Shown: piece after piece, positions 46,026 through 54,437 of the stretch
Position numbering within the stretch: the stretch's first letter is position 1
Layout of the letters: every line of letters begins with the position of its first letter
Assembly (NCBI GenBank): GCA_903937385.1
Contig: CAIZZF010000005.1
Coordinates: 1 to 64,000, forward strand
DNA length: 64,000 bases
From: an uncultured Holophagaceae bacterium
GTDB taxonomy: Bacteria; Acidobacteriota; Holophagae; Holophagales; Holophagaceae
Direction: 5' to 3'
Position numbers and translations under genes: made by a program
Notes under the pieces: generated by a model
What the model was told of the DNA's origin: nothing
What the model saw: the letters and a program-made list of their open reading frames with translations, nothing else
Databases searched by the model: none

Positions 46026-47144
46026 ATGCATGACCGTCCAGACTCTCCCTTCGCCAGCATCGAAGCTGCCATCGAGGCCATCCGCCAACGGCAGATGGTG
46101 GTGGTGGTGGATGACGAGGACCGCGAGAACGAGGGCGACCTCACGCTGGCCGCCGAGCACGTCACGCCCGAGGCCATCGCCTTCATGGCCACCCACGGTC
46201 GGGGCCTGATCTGCGCGGCCCTGGAGGGTCCCCTGCTGGACCGCCTGCAGATCCCGCTCATGGTCCGCGACAACACCAGCCCTTTCGAGACAGCCTTCTG
46301 TGTCTCGGTCGAGGCCCGGGAAGGCACCACCACCGGCATCAGCGCCCAGGATCGGTCCCGAACGATCCAGGCCCTCATCGCGCCCGAGTCTCGCCCCCAG
46401 CACTTCGTCAAGCCAGGCCACGTGTTCCCCCTGCGCGCCCGCCCCGGCGGGGTCCTCACCCGCACCGGCCAGACCGAGGCCAGCGTCGATCTGGCGCGGC
46501 TGGCGGGCCTGCATCCCAGCGGGGTCATCTGCGAGATCATGAAGGACGACGGGACCATGGCCCGGGTGCCGGACCTGGTGCCCTTCTGCCGCCAGCACGG
46601 CCTGCTCCTGGTCACCGTGGCGGACTTGGTGGCCTACCGGCTCCGCCAGGAGCCCCTGGTCAAGCCCCTCGAAGTGCGGGCCATGGCCAGCGCGTGGGGC
46701 CCGCTGCAGGTGCACCGCTTCCAGAGCCTGCTCGATGGCGGCAGCCACCTCGCGTTCGTGCTTGGGGACCTGGCCTCGGTGGAGGCACCCCTGGTCCGGG
46801 TCCATGTGGAGACCCTGCCGGACGATCTCCACGGGTTTGAGAGCGGCCTCTTCCAGAAGGCCATGGCCGCGCTGGCGAAGGAGGGCTGCGGCGCCCTCGT
46901 GTACCTGCGACGGCACGCCCACACCCCGGGTGTGGCGGAGGAAGGACAGGCCCTGCCCCAGACCATGAGCGACCGCGATTTCGGCGTGGGCGCCCAGATC
47001 CTGCGCCAGCTGGGCATCGGGAAAATGCGCCTCCTCAGCCGCCATGAAACGAAGTACATTGGGCTCCGTGGTTTCGGACTCGACCTCTGTGCCCACGTGC
47101 CCCTGGAACTCCCTGCGCCCCATCCCTCCCCGGATCCGCGTTGA
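46026..47144 (+). CDS. ribB: 3,4-dihydroxy-2-butanone-4-phosphate synthase with degenerate RibA half
   Basis: A 372-residue protein. The RibB domain (about residues 1-210) makes the four-carbon unit of riboflavin; DDEDRENEGDL, THGRGLIC, and GHVFPLRARPGGVLTRTGQTEA are its motifs. The C-terminal half resembles GTP cyclohydrolase II but lacks its zinc cysteines and the RCDCG segment, so it should not be active there. ATG at 46026 has GGGAG eight bases upstream; an in-frame ATG at 45960 lies inside the divergent promoter region. The stop overlaps the next gene. Confidence 0.88.
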   Translation: MHDRPDSPFASIEAAIEAIRQRQMVVVVDDEDRENEGDLTLAAEHVTPEAIAFMATHGRGLICAALEGPLLDRLQIPLMVRDNTSPFETAFCVSVEAREGTTTGISAQDRSRTIQALIAPESRPQHFVKPGHVFPLRARPGGVLTRTGQTEASVDLARLAGLHPSGVICEIMKDDGTMARVPDLVPFCRQHGLLLVTVADLVAYRLRQEPLVKPLEVRAMASAWGPLQVHRFQSLLDGGSHLAFVLGDLASVEAPLVRVHVETLPDDLHGFESGLFQKAMAALAKEGCGALVYLRRHAHTPGVAEEGQALPQTMSDRDFGVGAQILRQLGIGKMRLLSRHETKYIGLRGFGLDLCAHVPLELPAPHPSPDPR

Positions 47145-47635
47145 CCGACGCCGCCTTCCTGACCCAGTCGCCCCTGTTCAGGAACCTGGACGAGGCGGAG
47201 CGTGCCCAGGTGCTGATCATCGGGCAGGTGCGGTGCGCCCCCGCCGGCGAGGTGCTCTTCCGCGAAGGGGACAGCGGCGATGGCCTCTACATCCTGCTCC
47301 AAGGCTCGGTGCGCATCTCGAAGCAGGTCCCTTCGGGCGAAGAGGCCCTGGCGGTGCTGGAACCCCCCGCCTACTTCGGCGAGATGGCTCTCATCGACGA
47401 CTCGCCTCGGGCCGCAGACGCCATCGTCAACGAGGAGGCCGCGCTGTTCTTCCTGCCCATGGATCAGCTGCAGGGCCTCATCGAATCCCAGCCCCGCACG
47501 GCCCTGAAGATCCTGTACGCGCTCTGCCAAGTGCTCTCCCAGCGGTTGCGGGAGACCAACGAGCGCTACATGAGCCTGTTCACCATCGCTCAATGGGGGA
47601 GCGCCAACTCAGGCGATCCCCTGCCCTTCCCCTGA
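47141..47635 (+). CDS. cyclic-nucleotide-binding protein
   Basis: A 164-residue protein of one cNMP-binding domain (CRP-like beta barrel, FREGDSGDGLYILLQGSV, then FGEMALIDDSPRAADAI, whose Arg and Glu are phosphate- and ribose-binding residues) without a DNA-binding domain. It starts at TTG overlapping the ribB stop by four bases. It may act as an effector subunit for a protein partner; unknown. Confidence 0.75.
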   Translation: MTDAAFLTQSPLFRNLDEAERAQVLIIGQVRCAPAGEVLFREGDSGDGLYILLQGSVRISKQVPSGEEALAVLEPPAYFGEMALIDDSPRAADAIVNEEAALFFLPMDQLQGLIESQPRTALKILYALCQVLSQRLRETNERYMSLFTIAQWGSANSGDPLPFP

Positions 47636-47652
47636 ACTTGAAAGGAGTTCCC

Positions 47653-47973
47653 ATGTCCGACCTCGTCGCACACATCACCGACGCCCAATTCCCCGAGGCT
47701 GTTGCCCAGGGTGTCACCCTCGTGGATTTCTGGGCCCCCTGGTGCGGCCCCTGCAAGATGATCGCCCCCGTCCTCGACGAGCTCGCCGCGGAGATGCAGG
47801 GCAAGGCCAAGTTCATCAAGATGAACGTGGACGAGAACCCCGAAGTGGCCGGGAAGTTCGGCATCATGAGCATCCCCACCCTGATCGTCTTCAAGGACGG
47901 CAAGCCCGTGAACAAGCTCATCGGTGGCCAGCCCAAGCCCCAGCTGAAGGCGTTCGTGGAGTCGGCGTTCTAG
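47653..47973 (+). CDS. trxA: thioredoxin
   Basis: A 106-residue thioredoxin with active-site WCGPC (Cys31, Cys34), cis-proline IPTL and the family's DFWAPWCGPCK. AAAGGAG precedes the ATG. It ends a short run ribB, cNMP protein, trxA, followed by a terminator-like hairpin. Confidence 0.95.
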   Translation: MSDLVAHITDAQFPEAVAQGVTLVDFWAPWCGPCKMIAPVLDELAAEMQGKAKFIKMNVDENPEVAGKFGIMSIPTLIVFKDGKPVNKLIGGQPKPQLKAFVESAF

Positions 47974-47975
47974 GA

Positions 47976-48003
47976 GCTATCAGCTATCAGCTATCAGCTA
48001 TCA
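47976..48003. repeat. four tandem GCTATCA heptamers
   Basis: Exactly four consecutive copies of GCTATCA directly after the trxA stop. Similar heptamers flank the other repeat blocks at 13357 and 51595. Confidence 0.85.
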
Positions 48004-48008
48004 AATGC

Positions 48009-48036
48009 AGCGCCGGGGCGACCCGGCGCTTGCTTT
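48009..48036 (+). terminator. terminator hairpin after trxA
   Basis: A perfect nine-base-pair stem (AGCGCCGGG with CCCGGCGCT) closed by a GCGA tetraloop, followed by TGCTTT. It lies about 35 bases after the trxA stop, between convergent genes. Confidence 0.6.
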
Positions 48037-48121
48037 AGCTGTCAGTGAATGAAGGCCCTGGCTGGGCTTGGGGCCGTGCCGAGCTCTGCAGTTGATAGCC
48101 AATAGCTGACAGCCGAGAGCC
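48037..48121. repeat. dispersed repeat downstream of hybrid kinase (copy A)
   Basis: An 85-base segment (AGCTGTCAGTGAATGAAG...CTGCAGTTGATAGC...GCTGACAGCCGAG) that is clearly related to the segment at 51595-51684 in the same orientation. The two copies sit on either side of the hybrid kinase gene. Confidence 0.75.
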
Positions 48122-48126
48122 GTGCT

Positions 48127-51100
48127 TTACCCCAGCCCGATGCCTTCGAGGTGCGACTGAAGCTCCCGGAGCCCGAAGGGTTTGGACAGCAGGGTGACAC
48201 CTGGATGAGCCGAAGCAAGGGTCAGCGCCGTCTGGTCGGCTCGGCCTGTGGACAGCAGGACGGGCACCGCTGGGCGTAGCGCGCGCAAGCAAGGCAGGGT
48301 TCCGGTCCCGCCAAGTCCGGGCATGTTCATGTCCAGGATGACGAGGTCGGGCTCCAGCCCAGCTTCCAGCGCAGCCAGAGCCTCCTCCCCGCTAAGGACT
48401 GTCGTTACCGCCGTATGGCCCATGACTTCCAGGAGGGCCTGGATGGAACGCTGTATCAGGTCGTCGTCATCCACCAGTAGCACCTTCAGGGACCGAGGGG
48501 GGTGAGCTCTGGCGGCGGAAGCAACACCTTCTGCCCCATAGGCCTCCTTCCCGCAGACGGGAAACAGCAGCCTGACGCGGGTGCCCTTGCCTGGCTCGCT
48601 CTCGATCGCCAGCTGCCCCCGGTGCGCCGTCACGGTGCTGTAGACCATGGACAGGCCCAGTCCCGTGCCTTTGCCCACCCCTTTGGTGGTGAAAAAGGGA
48701 TCCAGGGCCCTCTCCAGCACCTCCCTGGACATGCCCCTTCCGTTGTCCTCCACCACCACCTCGATCCACTCGCGGTCAACATTGCGGGTGTGCAGGGTGA
48801 GGGTGCCGCTCTCGGGCATGGCATCCACGGCATTGACGCAGAGGTTCATGAAGGCGTGGGTCAGGGCGCCCGCATCCCCGAGGGTGGGGTGCAGCCCCGG
48901 TTCGAGATCCAACTGCAGGTTGACCTTCGCCAGGGTTGTCCGCTCCAGGAGGCTGATCTGCTCCCTGAGGATGGCGTTCAAATCCAGTTCGTTTTGTTCC
49001 GCCGGGCTCTGGCGGGCAAAGTTCAGCAGGCTCTTGACCATCTTTCCGCCGCGTTCGGTGGCCTTGACGATGGTATCGAGGGCCTGGTGGAGAGGGCTGC
49101 CGTAGGGCTGGGTGCCGATATGGGCTGAAGCCAGGCCGAGGATGGCTCCAAGGACGTTGTTCATGTCGTGGGCGACCCCGCCCGCCAAGGTTCCCAGACT
49201 TTCCATTTTCTGGGATTGCAGCAGCTGGGTCTGGAGTTTGCGGTGGTCCTCCTCGGCTTGTCTGCGCTCCGTGATGTCCTGGTGGAAGGCCAGGTAATAG
49301 GACTGGCCCCCAAGCTCGATCAGGCTTGTGGTGACGCTGAGCGGGAAGATGTGCCCATCCTTGTGGTAGTGGGCGACCTCAAAGCGGACGACTTCGCCAT
49401 CCAGCATCCGGCGTTGGAAGTCGCGGCGGTCTTCCATCGCGCGCTCGCGGCGCACGTCGAGCGCATGAATGTCGAACCCGATCATCTCTTCCATGCTGTA
49501 GCCGTGCATCTCAGCGAAGGCCTGATTAACCTCGGAGAGATGCCCATCCAGGGTCATGATCAAGAGGCCTTCGTTCGCCTGGTCAAAGAGGTCGCGGTAG
49601 TGCCGCACGCTCTCCCCGAGTGCCACTTCGGCGCGCTTTCGCTCGAGGATCTCCCTCTCGAGCTCAGTGCCGTGTGCCTGGCTGGCCTCATACAGCTGGC
49701 CGTTTGCGATGGCTATCGCGGCGACATTGGCCAGCGTCTGGCAGAAGACCTGGTCCGCTTCGGAGAGCGCTCGTGGTTCTCCGACAGAACTTGCGATGAG
49801 CACGCCCAGGGCATTCGCCCCCGCGATGAGCGGCAGATACAAGATCGAGCGGAGCCCCCGGGCCTCGGAGACCGCTCGCTCAGCAGCCGTCAGATCGGCG
49901 CAACGGGTATCCAGCAGGAAGACCGGCTTTCGGGTCGTCAGTGCCTCGAGGATATGCGGATGTTCGGCAAGCGGCGCCAGGCGCAGCTCCTCCGGGAACT
50001 GCGGAGGCAGGGGAGGCGTGCCGGCCCACATGCGCAGCTTCTCGCCGGACAGTAGATAGACAGCAGCGGTCTTCAGCTCCGTCAGTTCCGCGATCCGATT
50101 GGTCGCGGCCTGCAGAATGGCATTGAGATCGAGGGTTGCGGAGAGGCTCTTGCTTACCTCAAGCATGGTGGCAAGCTCCCCGGTGCGTTCACCGAGCGCA
50201 GCTTCCATCTTCCGGCGCTCAGTGATGTCACGCCAGACGCAGTGGTAGGTACTCACCCCCCTGGCTCGGATGTACTGGGCCGTGACATGGATATTCCGGA
50301 ATGCTCCCTGTTTGGTCCGCTGGATGGTCTCGAAGTCGTCGTGACCTTTGGCCATCACGCCTTTGATACGTTCGGCCGTCTCTTGGGCCGTTTCCATGGC
50401 CTCGATGTCCGCCATCGTCAGGTTGGCGAATTCCTCTCGGGTGTAGCCCAGCTGTCGGCAAGCCTGGTCATTGAACGCCAGGGGACGCTTGGTGTCTGGG
50501 TCCAGCACCACGATGCCGTCAGGTCCGTGCATGAAGAAGGCTCGGTAGCGTTCTTCACTCTCCTCCACGGCCTCCCTTCCCTCGGAAAGCTCCTGGGTGC
50601 GCAGCCTGACCAGTCGCCGGAGAGTCCAGTTCCAGATCAGGACCGTGCAGATGATGAAAAAAGGCAGCAGAAGGGCGAGCCAAAAACGCCCATCGGTGAA
50701 AAGACTCGTGGAGCCAGCGTTGATCCAGCGCCTTCGGATCTCCTCGCGCTCAGCCTGCGTGATCGCCCCGAGTCCCTTCTCCAGGATCTGCAGCAGCTGG
50801 GGGTGGTTCTTGGGAGTTCCCATCGACAGCAGCATCTCTGGGCCAGCTTCACCCGCCATCCGGAGGTTGGTGATGCCATTCTTGTGAATCAAATAGGAGA
50901 CCGTGGCGAGGTCGAAGACGCCCACGTCCGAATGCCCGAAGGAGACGTTGAGAATCCCGGTCAGATCATCGGGAACCAGATCTGGCACCAGGCCCATGTT
51001 CTGGGCCATGAGGCGCTCAGTCGTGGCAAAACCTCGAACCAGCGATACCCGCAGGCCTCTGAGGTCCTCCTCATGCAGGGTCCCCGGTCGATCCTTTCGC

Positions 51101-51540
51101 ACGAGGATGACATTCGGCAGGGAGATGAACGGCTTGGTAAAGGAGAGGAATTCCGCTCTCCAGGGTGTCTCCATGACGGCATTCACGAGCTGTATTTCGC
51201 CGCTTCGCACCTGCTCCAGGATCTCGTCCAGAGTCGAGAAGGGCCTTCGCTGAAAATGGACTCCGAGCTTGGATTCGAGCAGGACCAGGTGGTCGTGGGC
51301 GAGGCCCGCAGGCTGGCCCTGTGGATCAAGGAAGACCAGAGGGGCAGAGTTCGTCTCGATGCCGAGCACGATCCGCCTTTGGTTTTCCGTGAGCCAGCGG
51401 CGTTCATCGGGGTTCAGGATGTCCCTGGAGACGCTCTTTCCACAGCCCGTCAGCGGGATCACCAGAAGCAGGACTCCGGCCAGGGTCGCCAAGCCGACCG
51501 ATCTGAACCCGCCTGCCGTGGCCCGTAGCTTGGTCCTCAA
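48127..51540 (-). CDS. hybrid histidine kinase with SBP-type sensor domain
   Basis: A 1137-residue sensor kinase. It has an N-terminal hydrophobic stretch ending in the lipobox-like LTGC, then a bacterial solute-binding (family 3) sensor domain of about residues 45-275, a helix near 287-306, PAS, GAF, a second PAS, HisKA (His791 in GGVAHDMNN), HATPase and a C-terminal receiver (Asp1070 in [10 protein letters not shown]). The sensor is of the BvgS/EvgS type, which detects small ligands. Start TTG at 51540 has only a weak Shine-Dalgarno, so the start is uncertain. Related direct repeats bracket the gene. Confidence 0.85.
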   Translation of the reverse strand: MRTKLRATAGGFRSVGLATLAGVLLLVIPLTGCGKSVSRDILNPDERRWLTENQRRIVLGIETNSAPLVFLDPQGQPAGLAHDHLVLLESKLGVHFQRRPFSTLDEILEQVRSGEIQLVNAVMETPWRAEFLSFTKPFISLPNVILVRKDRPGTLHEEDLRGLRVSLVRGFATTERLMAQNMGLVPDLVPDDLTGILNVSFGHSDVGVFDLATVSYLIHKNGITNLRMAGEAGPEMLLSMGTPKNHPQLLQILEKGLGAITQAEREEIRRRWINAGSTSLFTDGRFWLALLLPFFIICTVLIWNWTLRRLVRLRTQELSEGREAVEESEERYRAFFMHGPDGIVVLDPDTKRPLAFNDQACRQLGYTREEFANLTMADIEAMETAQETAERIKGVMAKGHDDFETIQRTKQGAFRNIHVTAQYIRARGVSTYHCVWRDITERRKMEAALGERTGELATMLEVSKSLSATLDLNAILQAATNRIAELTELKTAAVYLLSGEKLRMWAGTPPLPPQFPEELRLAPLAEHPHILEALTTRKPVFLLDTRCADLTAAERAVSEARGLRSILYLPLIAGANALGVLIASSVGEPRALSEADQVFCQTLANVAAIAIANGQLYEASQAHGTELEREILERKRAEVALGESVRHYRDLFDQANEGLLIMTLDGHLSEVNQAFAEMHGYSMEEMIGFDIHALDVRRERAMEDRRDFQRRMLDGEVVRFEVAHYHKDGHIFPLSVTTSLIELGGQSYYLAFHQDITERRQAEEDHRKLQTQLLQSQKMESLGTLAGGVAHDMNNVLGAILGLASAHIGTQPYGSPLHQALDTIVKATERGGKMVKSLLNFARQSPAEQNELDLNAILREQISLLERTTLAKVNLQLDLEPGLHPTLGDAGALTHAFMNLCVNAVDAMPESGTLTLHTRNVDREWIEVVVEDNGRGMSREVLERALDPFFTTKGVGKGTGLGLSMVYSTVTAHRGQLAIESEPGKGTRVRLLFPVCGKEAYGAEGVASAARAHPPRSLKVLLVDDDDLIQRSIQALLEVMGHTAVTTVLSGEEALAALEAGLEPDLVILDMNMPGLGGTGTLPCLRALRPAVPVLLSTGRADQTALTLASAHPGVTLLSKPFGLRELQSHLEGIGLG

Positions 51541-51594
51541 TGAATCCCCATCCCTTCAACACCATCGTCTAGGAGGAGCCTGTACATGATTCTC

Positions 51595-51684
51595 GGCTGT
51601 CAGCTATCGGTGAAAGAAGGGCCTGGCTGGACCTTCAGGGCCGTTCCGAAACCTGCAGTTGATAGCTGATCGCTGATAGCCGAA
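51595..51684. repeat. dispersed repeat upstream of hybrid kinase (copy B)
   Basis: CTGTCAGCTATCGGTGAAAGAAGGGCCTGGCTGG through CTGCAGTTGATAGCTGATCGCTGATAGCCGAA, related to copy A at 48037-48121 and ending in heptamer-like blocks. It occupies the gap between the kinase and the receiver-ATPase gene. Confidence 0.75.
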
Positions 51685-51686
51685 TG

Positions 51687-52598
51687 CTACTTCTTCCGCA
51701 GCACCATCCTGATCTGGTTGCCCTTCTCGTTGAAGTGGACTTCGTCCATGACCAGGAGGATGAGAGGCAGGCCACGTCCAAAGTGGGGGGCCATGTCCGA
51801 GTCACCGGGCAGGGGCGAGAGGCGGCTGGCGTCGAAGCCTTGGCCCTCGTCGCTGATTTCCAGCTCGTAGCGCTCGGTGTCCAGGGCGAGCCGCACCTCG
51901 ATGAGCCGGCTCGCGTAGACTGGGTCCGCCATGCGGGCCGCACGCAGCTTGAGGTAGGGATCCTCGTCCATGAAGAGGTCGCCCTTCATGCGGGACTCCA
52001 TCTCCAGGTTGCCGTGGTCGAGGGCGTTCACCAGCGCCTCATGGACGGCCATGGCGATGACGTCCGCGTTGTTGGCCGAGGCGAAGCCCATGGGCACCAG
52101 CCGGTCCGTGAGGTGGCGCACCAGGCTGGAGATCTCCACCTCGTCCGAGCGGAACAGGAAGTGCCGTCGCTCGTTCACCAGCCCGTGCAGGCCGCTGTCT
52201 GCCATGCGGATGTCCCGGTGCAGGTCCACCAGGTGGAACACGCTCTGCACCATGTCCCGCAGGGCGATGGGCTTCATGAAGAGGTTCGAGGCGCCCATGC
52301 GCATGGCCCGGATGGCGTAGTCCACGGAGGCCTGCCCCGTCATCAGCACCACCGGCAGGTGCGGCTGGGTGGTCTTGACCTTGTCGATGACCTCGAACCC
52401 GTCGATGCCCTCCATGTTGATGTCGCTGATGACCAGGTCGAACTCCGGCGCCGAGGGGTTCTGCAGCAGCTCCAGGGCCTGGGCGGCATCGGGATAGGAG
52501 TGCACCTCCATGCCGAAGTGGGCCAGGGCGGCCTGCACCATGTCCAGGACCGCCGGATCATCGTCGATCAGCAGGATCTGCGGCGAGCGTCGGATCAT
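51687..52598 (-). CDS. receiver-domain protein with RsbW-like ATPase domain
   Basis: A 303-residue response regulator. The receiver (Asp59 in LVISDINMEG) is followed by a C-terminal HATPase_c-type domain with AVHEALVNALDHGN and SDEGQGFDAS, like anti-sigma kinases of the RsbW/SpoIIAB group. Receiver plus RsbW-like ATPase suggests phosphorylation-controlled output, for example on an anti-anti-sigma (STAS) target. It lies beyond copy B of the repeat, upstream of the hybrid kinase on the same strand. Confidence 0.85.
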   Translation of the reverse strand: MIRRSPQILLIDDDPAVLDMVQAALAHFGMEVHSYPDAAQALELLQNPSAPEFDLVISDINMEGIDGFEVIDKVKTTQPHLPVVLMTGQASVDYAIRAMRMGASNLFMKPIALRDMVQSVFHLVDLHRDIRMADSGLHGLVNERRHFLFRSDEVEISSLVRHLTDRLVPMGFASANNADVIAMAVHEALVNALDHGNLEMESRMKGDLFMDEDPYLKLRAARMADPVYASRLIEVRLALDTERYELEISDEGQGFDASRLSPLPGDSDMAPHFGRGLPLILLVMDEVHFNEKGNQIRMVLRKK

Positions 52599-52619
52599 GG
52601 GGGCTCCGTTGGGGTGATT

Positions 52620-53870
52620 CTATCCAGCGGGGGGCAGGTGCGGGGCAATCAGGTTCCAGGTGCGGTCCAGGGCACCCGTCAGGGCCTCCGGCAGCGGCAC
52701 CGGGGGGCCGGGCCGCAGGCTGGCCCGGCCCAGGACCGCCCGCAGCCGCTCGGGAAGCTGCTCGGCGACCACCGGCTCCACCTGTCCCGAGGCCACCAGG
52801 GGCGGCACCAGGTCCTGGAAGTTCGCGAAGCCGGGGCCGAGCAGGGTCGGCACCCCGGCCCGGACCGGCTCCAGGGGGTTGTGGCCCCCCTCGGCAGCCC
52901 AGCCCCCGGCCACCAGGGCCACGGTGCCCTCAGCGTAGGCGGCGGGCAGCTCACCCAGGGTGTCCAGCAGCAGCACATCCACGTCACGCCAGACGCGGGC
53001 CTCATCCCAGGGCGCGGAGGCCCGGTGGAAGGCCAGGTGCCGGGCGGCGAAGGCCGCCGCCACGGCCTCGAAGCGCCGGGGCTGTCGGGGGGCGAGGATC
53101 AGCCGGAGGCCCGGCAGCTGGGCCCGTGCCGCGGACCAGGCGGCCAGGATGAGGTCTTCCTCCCCGTCCACGGTGTTGCCCGCCACCACGATGGGGGCGT
53201 TTGCCCAGCCCGCCCGCAGCCGGTCCCAGCCACTGTGCAGGGGCCGCGGCGGCGGCAGGTCGGCTTTCAGGTTGCCACCCAGGGCCACCGTGGGCGCCCC
53301 CAGCTTGCGGAAGGCGTCGGCGCTGGCTTGGTCCCGGGCGGCCACTAGGGTGAGCCGGGCCGCCGCGCGGCGGAGCCAGGGTCCGCCCCGTTCCAGGGAG
53401 CGCTCCGTGAGGCGGCCGTTGACCACGAGGCACGGCACGCCCCGGCCTTCGAGGGCCTCCAGCAGCCCGGGCCAGAGCTCGGTCTCCAGCGCGATGAAGG
53501 CTCCGGGCGGGCGCTGCAGAAAGGCCTCTAGGCCCGCGGGATCGTCCAGGGGGAAGGCCCCGCCGCTGATGCGCCCGGTGCCCTCGTCCCAGCCCGGGAG
53601 GCGGCGGGTCAGCAGCTCCAGGCCCGCGGGCGTGCCGGTGCTCAAGTGCACCCGGTGCCCCGCGTCGCGCAGGCGACCCACCAGCCCGTCCGCCAGCAGC
53701 AGCTCGCCCATGCTCACCGCGTGCAGCCAGACCCAGCGGCCAGCGGGCAGCTCCGGGGCGTCCGCCTGGAGCCGCTGCCGCCAGGCCGCCGGCAGGCCCC
53801 GGGCGCAGGCCCGGGCCGCGGCGCCGGCCAGGGACACGGCCAGGCGGTAGCTGAGGTCGAGGGTGTCCAC
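52620..53870 (-). CDS. waaA: 3-deoxy-D-manno-octulosonic acid transferase
   Basis: A 416-residue glycosyltransferase (KdtA/WaaA) that adds Kdo to lipid A. The N-terminal HAVSMGELLLA segment contains the expected catalytic Glu56, then LETELWPGLL, and the C-terminal domain has GGWAAEGGHNPLEPV. It starts at GTG (53870). It implies LPS in this organism. The gene follows the receiver-ATPase gene start by 21 bases on the same strand. Confidence 0.9.
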   Translation of the reverse strand: MDTLDLSYRLAVSLAGAAARACARGLPAAWRQRLQADAPELPAGRWVWLHAVSMGELLLADGLVGRLRDAGHRVHLSTGTPAGLELLTRRLPGWDEGTGRISGGAFPLDDPAGLEAFLQRPPGAFIALETELWPGLLEALEGRGVPCLVVNGRLTERSLERGGPWLRRAAARLTLVAARDQASADAFRKLGAPTVALGGNLKADLPPPRPLHSGWDRLRAGWANAPIVVAGNTVDGEEDLILAAWSAARAQLPGLRLILAPRQPRRFEAVAAAFAARHLAFHRASAPWDEARVWRDVDVLLLDTLGELPAAYAEGTVALVAGGWAAEGGHNPLEPVRAGVPTLLGPGFANFQDLVPPLVASGQVEPVVAEQLPERLRAVLGRASLRPGPPVPLPEALTGALDRTWNLIAPHLPPAG

Positions 53871-54039
53871 CCCACCACGCTCTCATAAATCCAGGTCTGG
53901 GCGGTAGCAATCGGGGACGCCCGCAGGCAGCACCGCGAGAAAGGTGGTCAGGGCTGAGGATCTCCGCTAGCCTGGGCCACACGTCCAGTCAAGGCTGTTG
54001 CGACATTCAAATAATCCATTTTTCAAGGAAGGGAACTCG

Positions 54040-54354
54040 ATGACCACCCCAAACGAAGCGACTGGTGAGGCGGTCCTCGTCACTCAACCCCACACCACGT
54101 CCTTCAGCACCGCCGCCCTGGTGCTCGGCATCCTCGGGACCCTGCTCTGCATCATCCCCTTCGTTGGCCTCCCCCTCTCCATTGGGGCCGTGGTCCTGTC
54201 GAGCCGCCAGAAGACCCGGGATCGTGGCGCGGGAGAGGCCATCCTGACGAAGACCACCGCAGGCACGATCATGGGCATCATCGGCATCGTCCTGAGTGTC
54301 ATCGTGGGGCTGGTCCTGGTCTTTCTGGGTTGGGCCACCGCCTCCTGGGCGTGA
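54040..54354 (+). CDS. small two-helix membrane protein (DUF4190-like)
   Basis: A 104-residue protein with an N-terminal polar segment and two membrane stretches (AALVLGILGTLLCIIPF and IMGIIGIVLSVIVGLVLVFLGW), with a short basic loop between. AAGGAAGGG precedes the ATG. Function unknown. An upstream start would only add polar residues. Confidence 0.65.
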   Translation: MTTPNEATGEAVLVTQPHTTSFSTAALVLGILGTLLCIIPFVGLPLSIGAVVLSSRQKTRDRGAGEAILTKTTAGTIMGIIGIVLSVIVGLVLVFLGWATASWA

Positions 54355-54437
54355 GCGGAATCGTGGGCCTCGCTCCAGCCAGCACCCCACCTCCAACCAT
54401 TGTTGGAACCCCGCCGAGTCGCCCGTCATCATGGGGG

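Noticed and set aside
47976-48003. CRISPR array
   Set aside because: The heptamers are directly adjacent with no spacers, and no cas gene is present.
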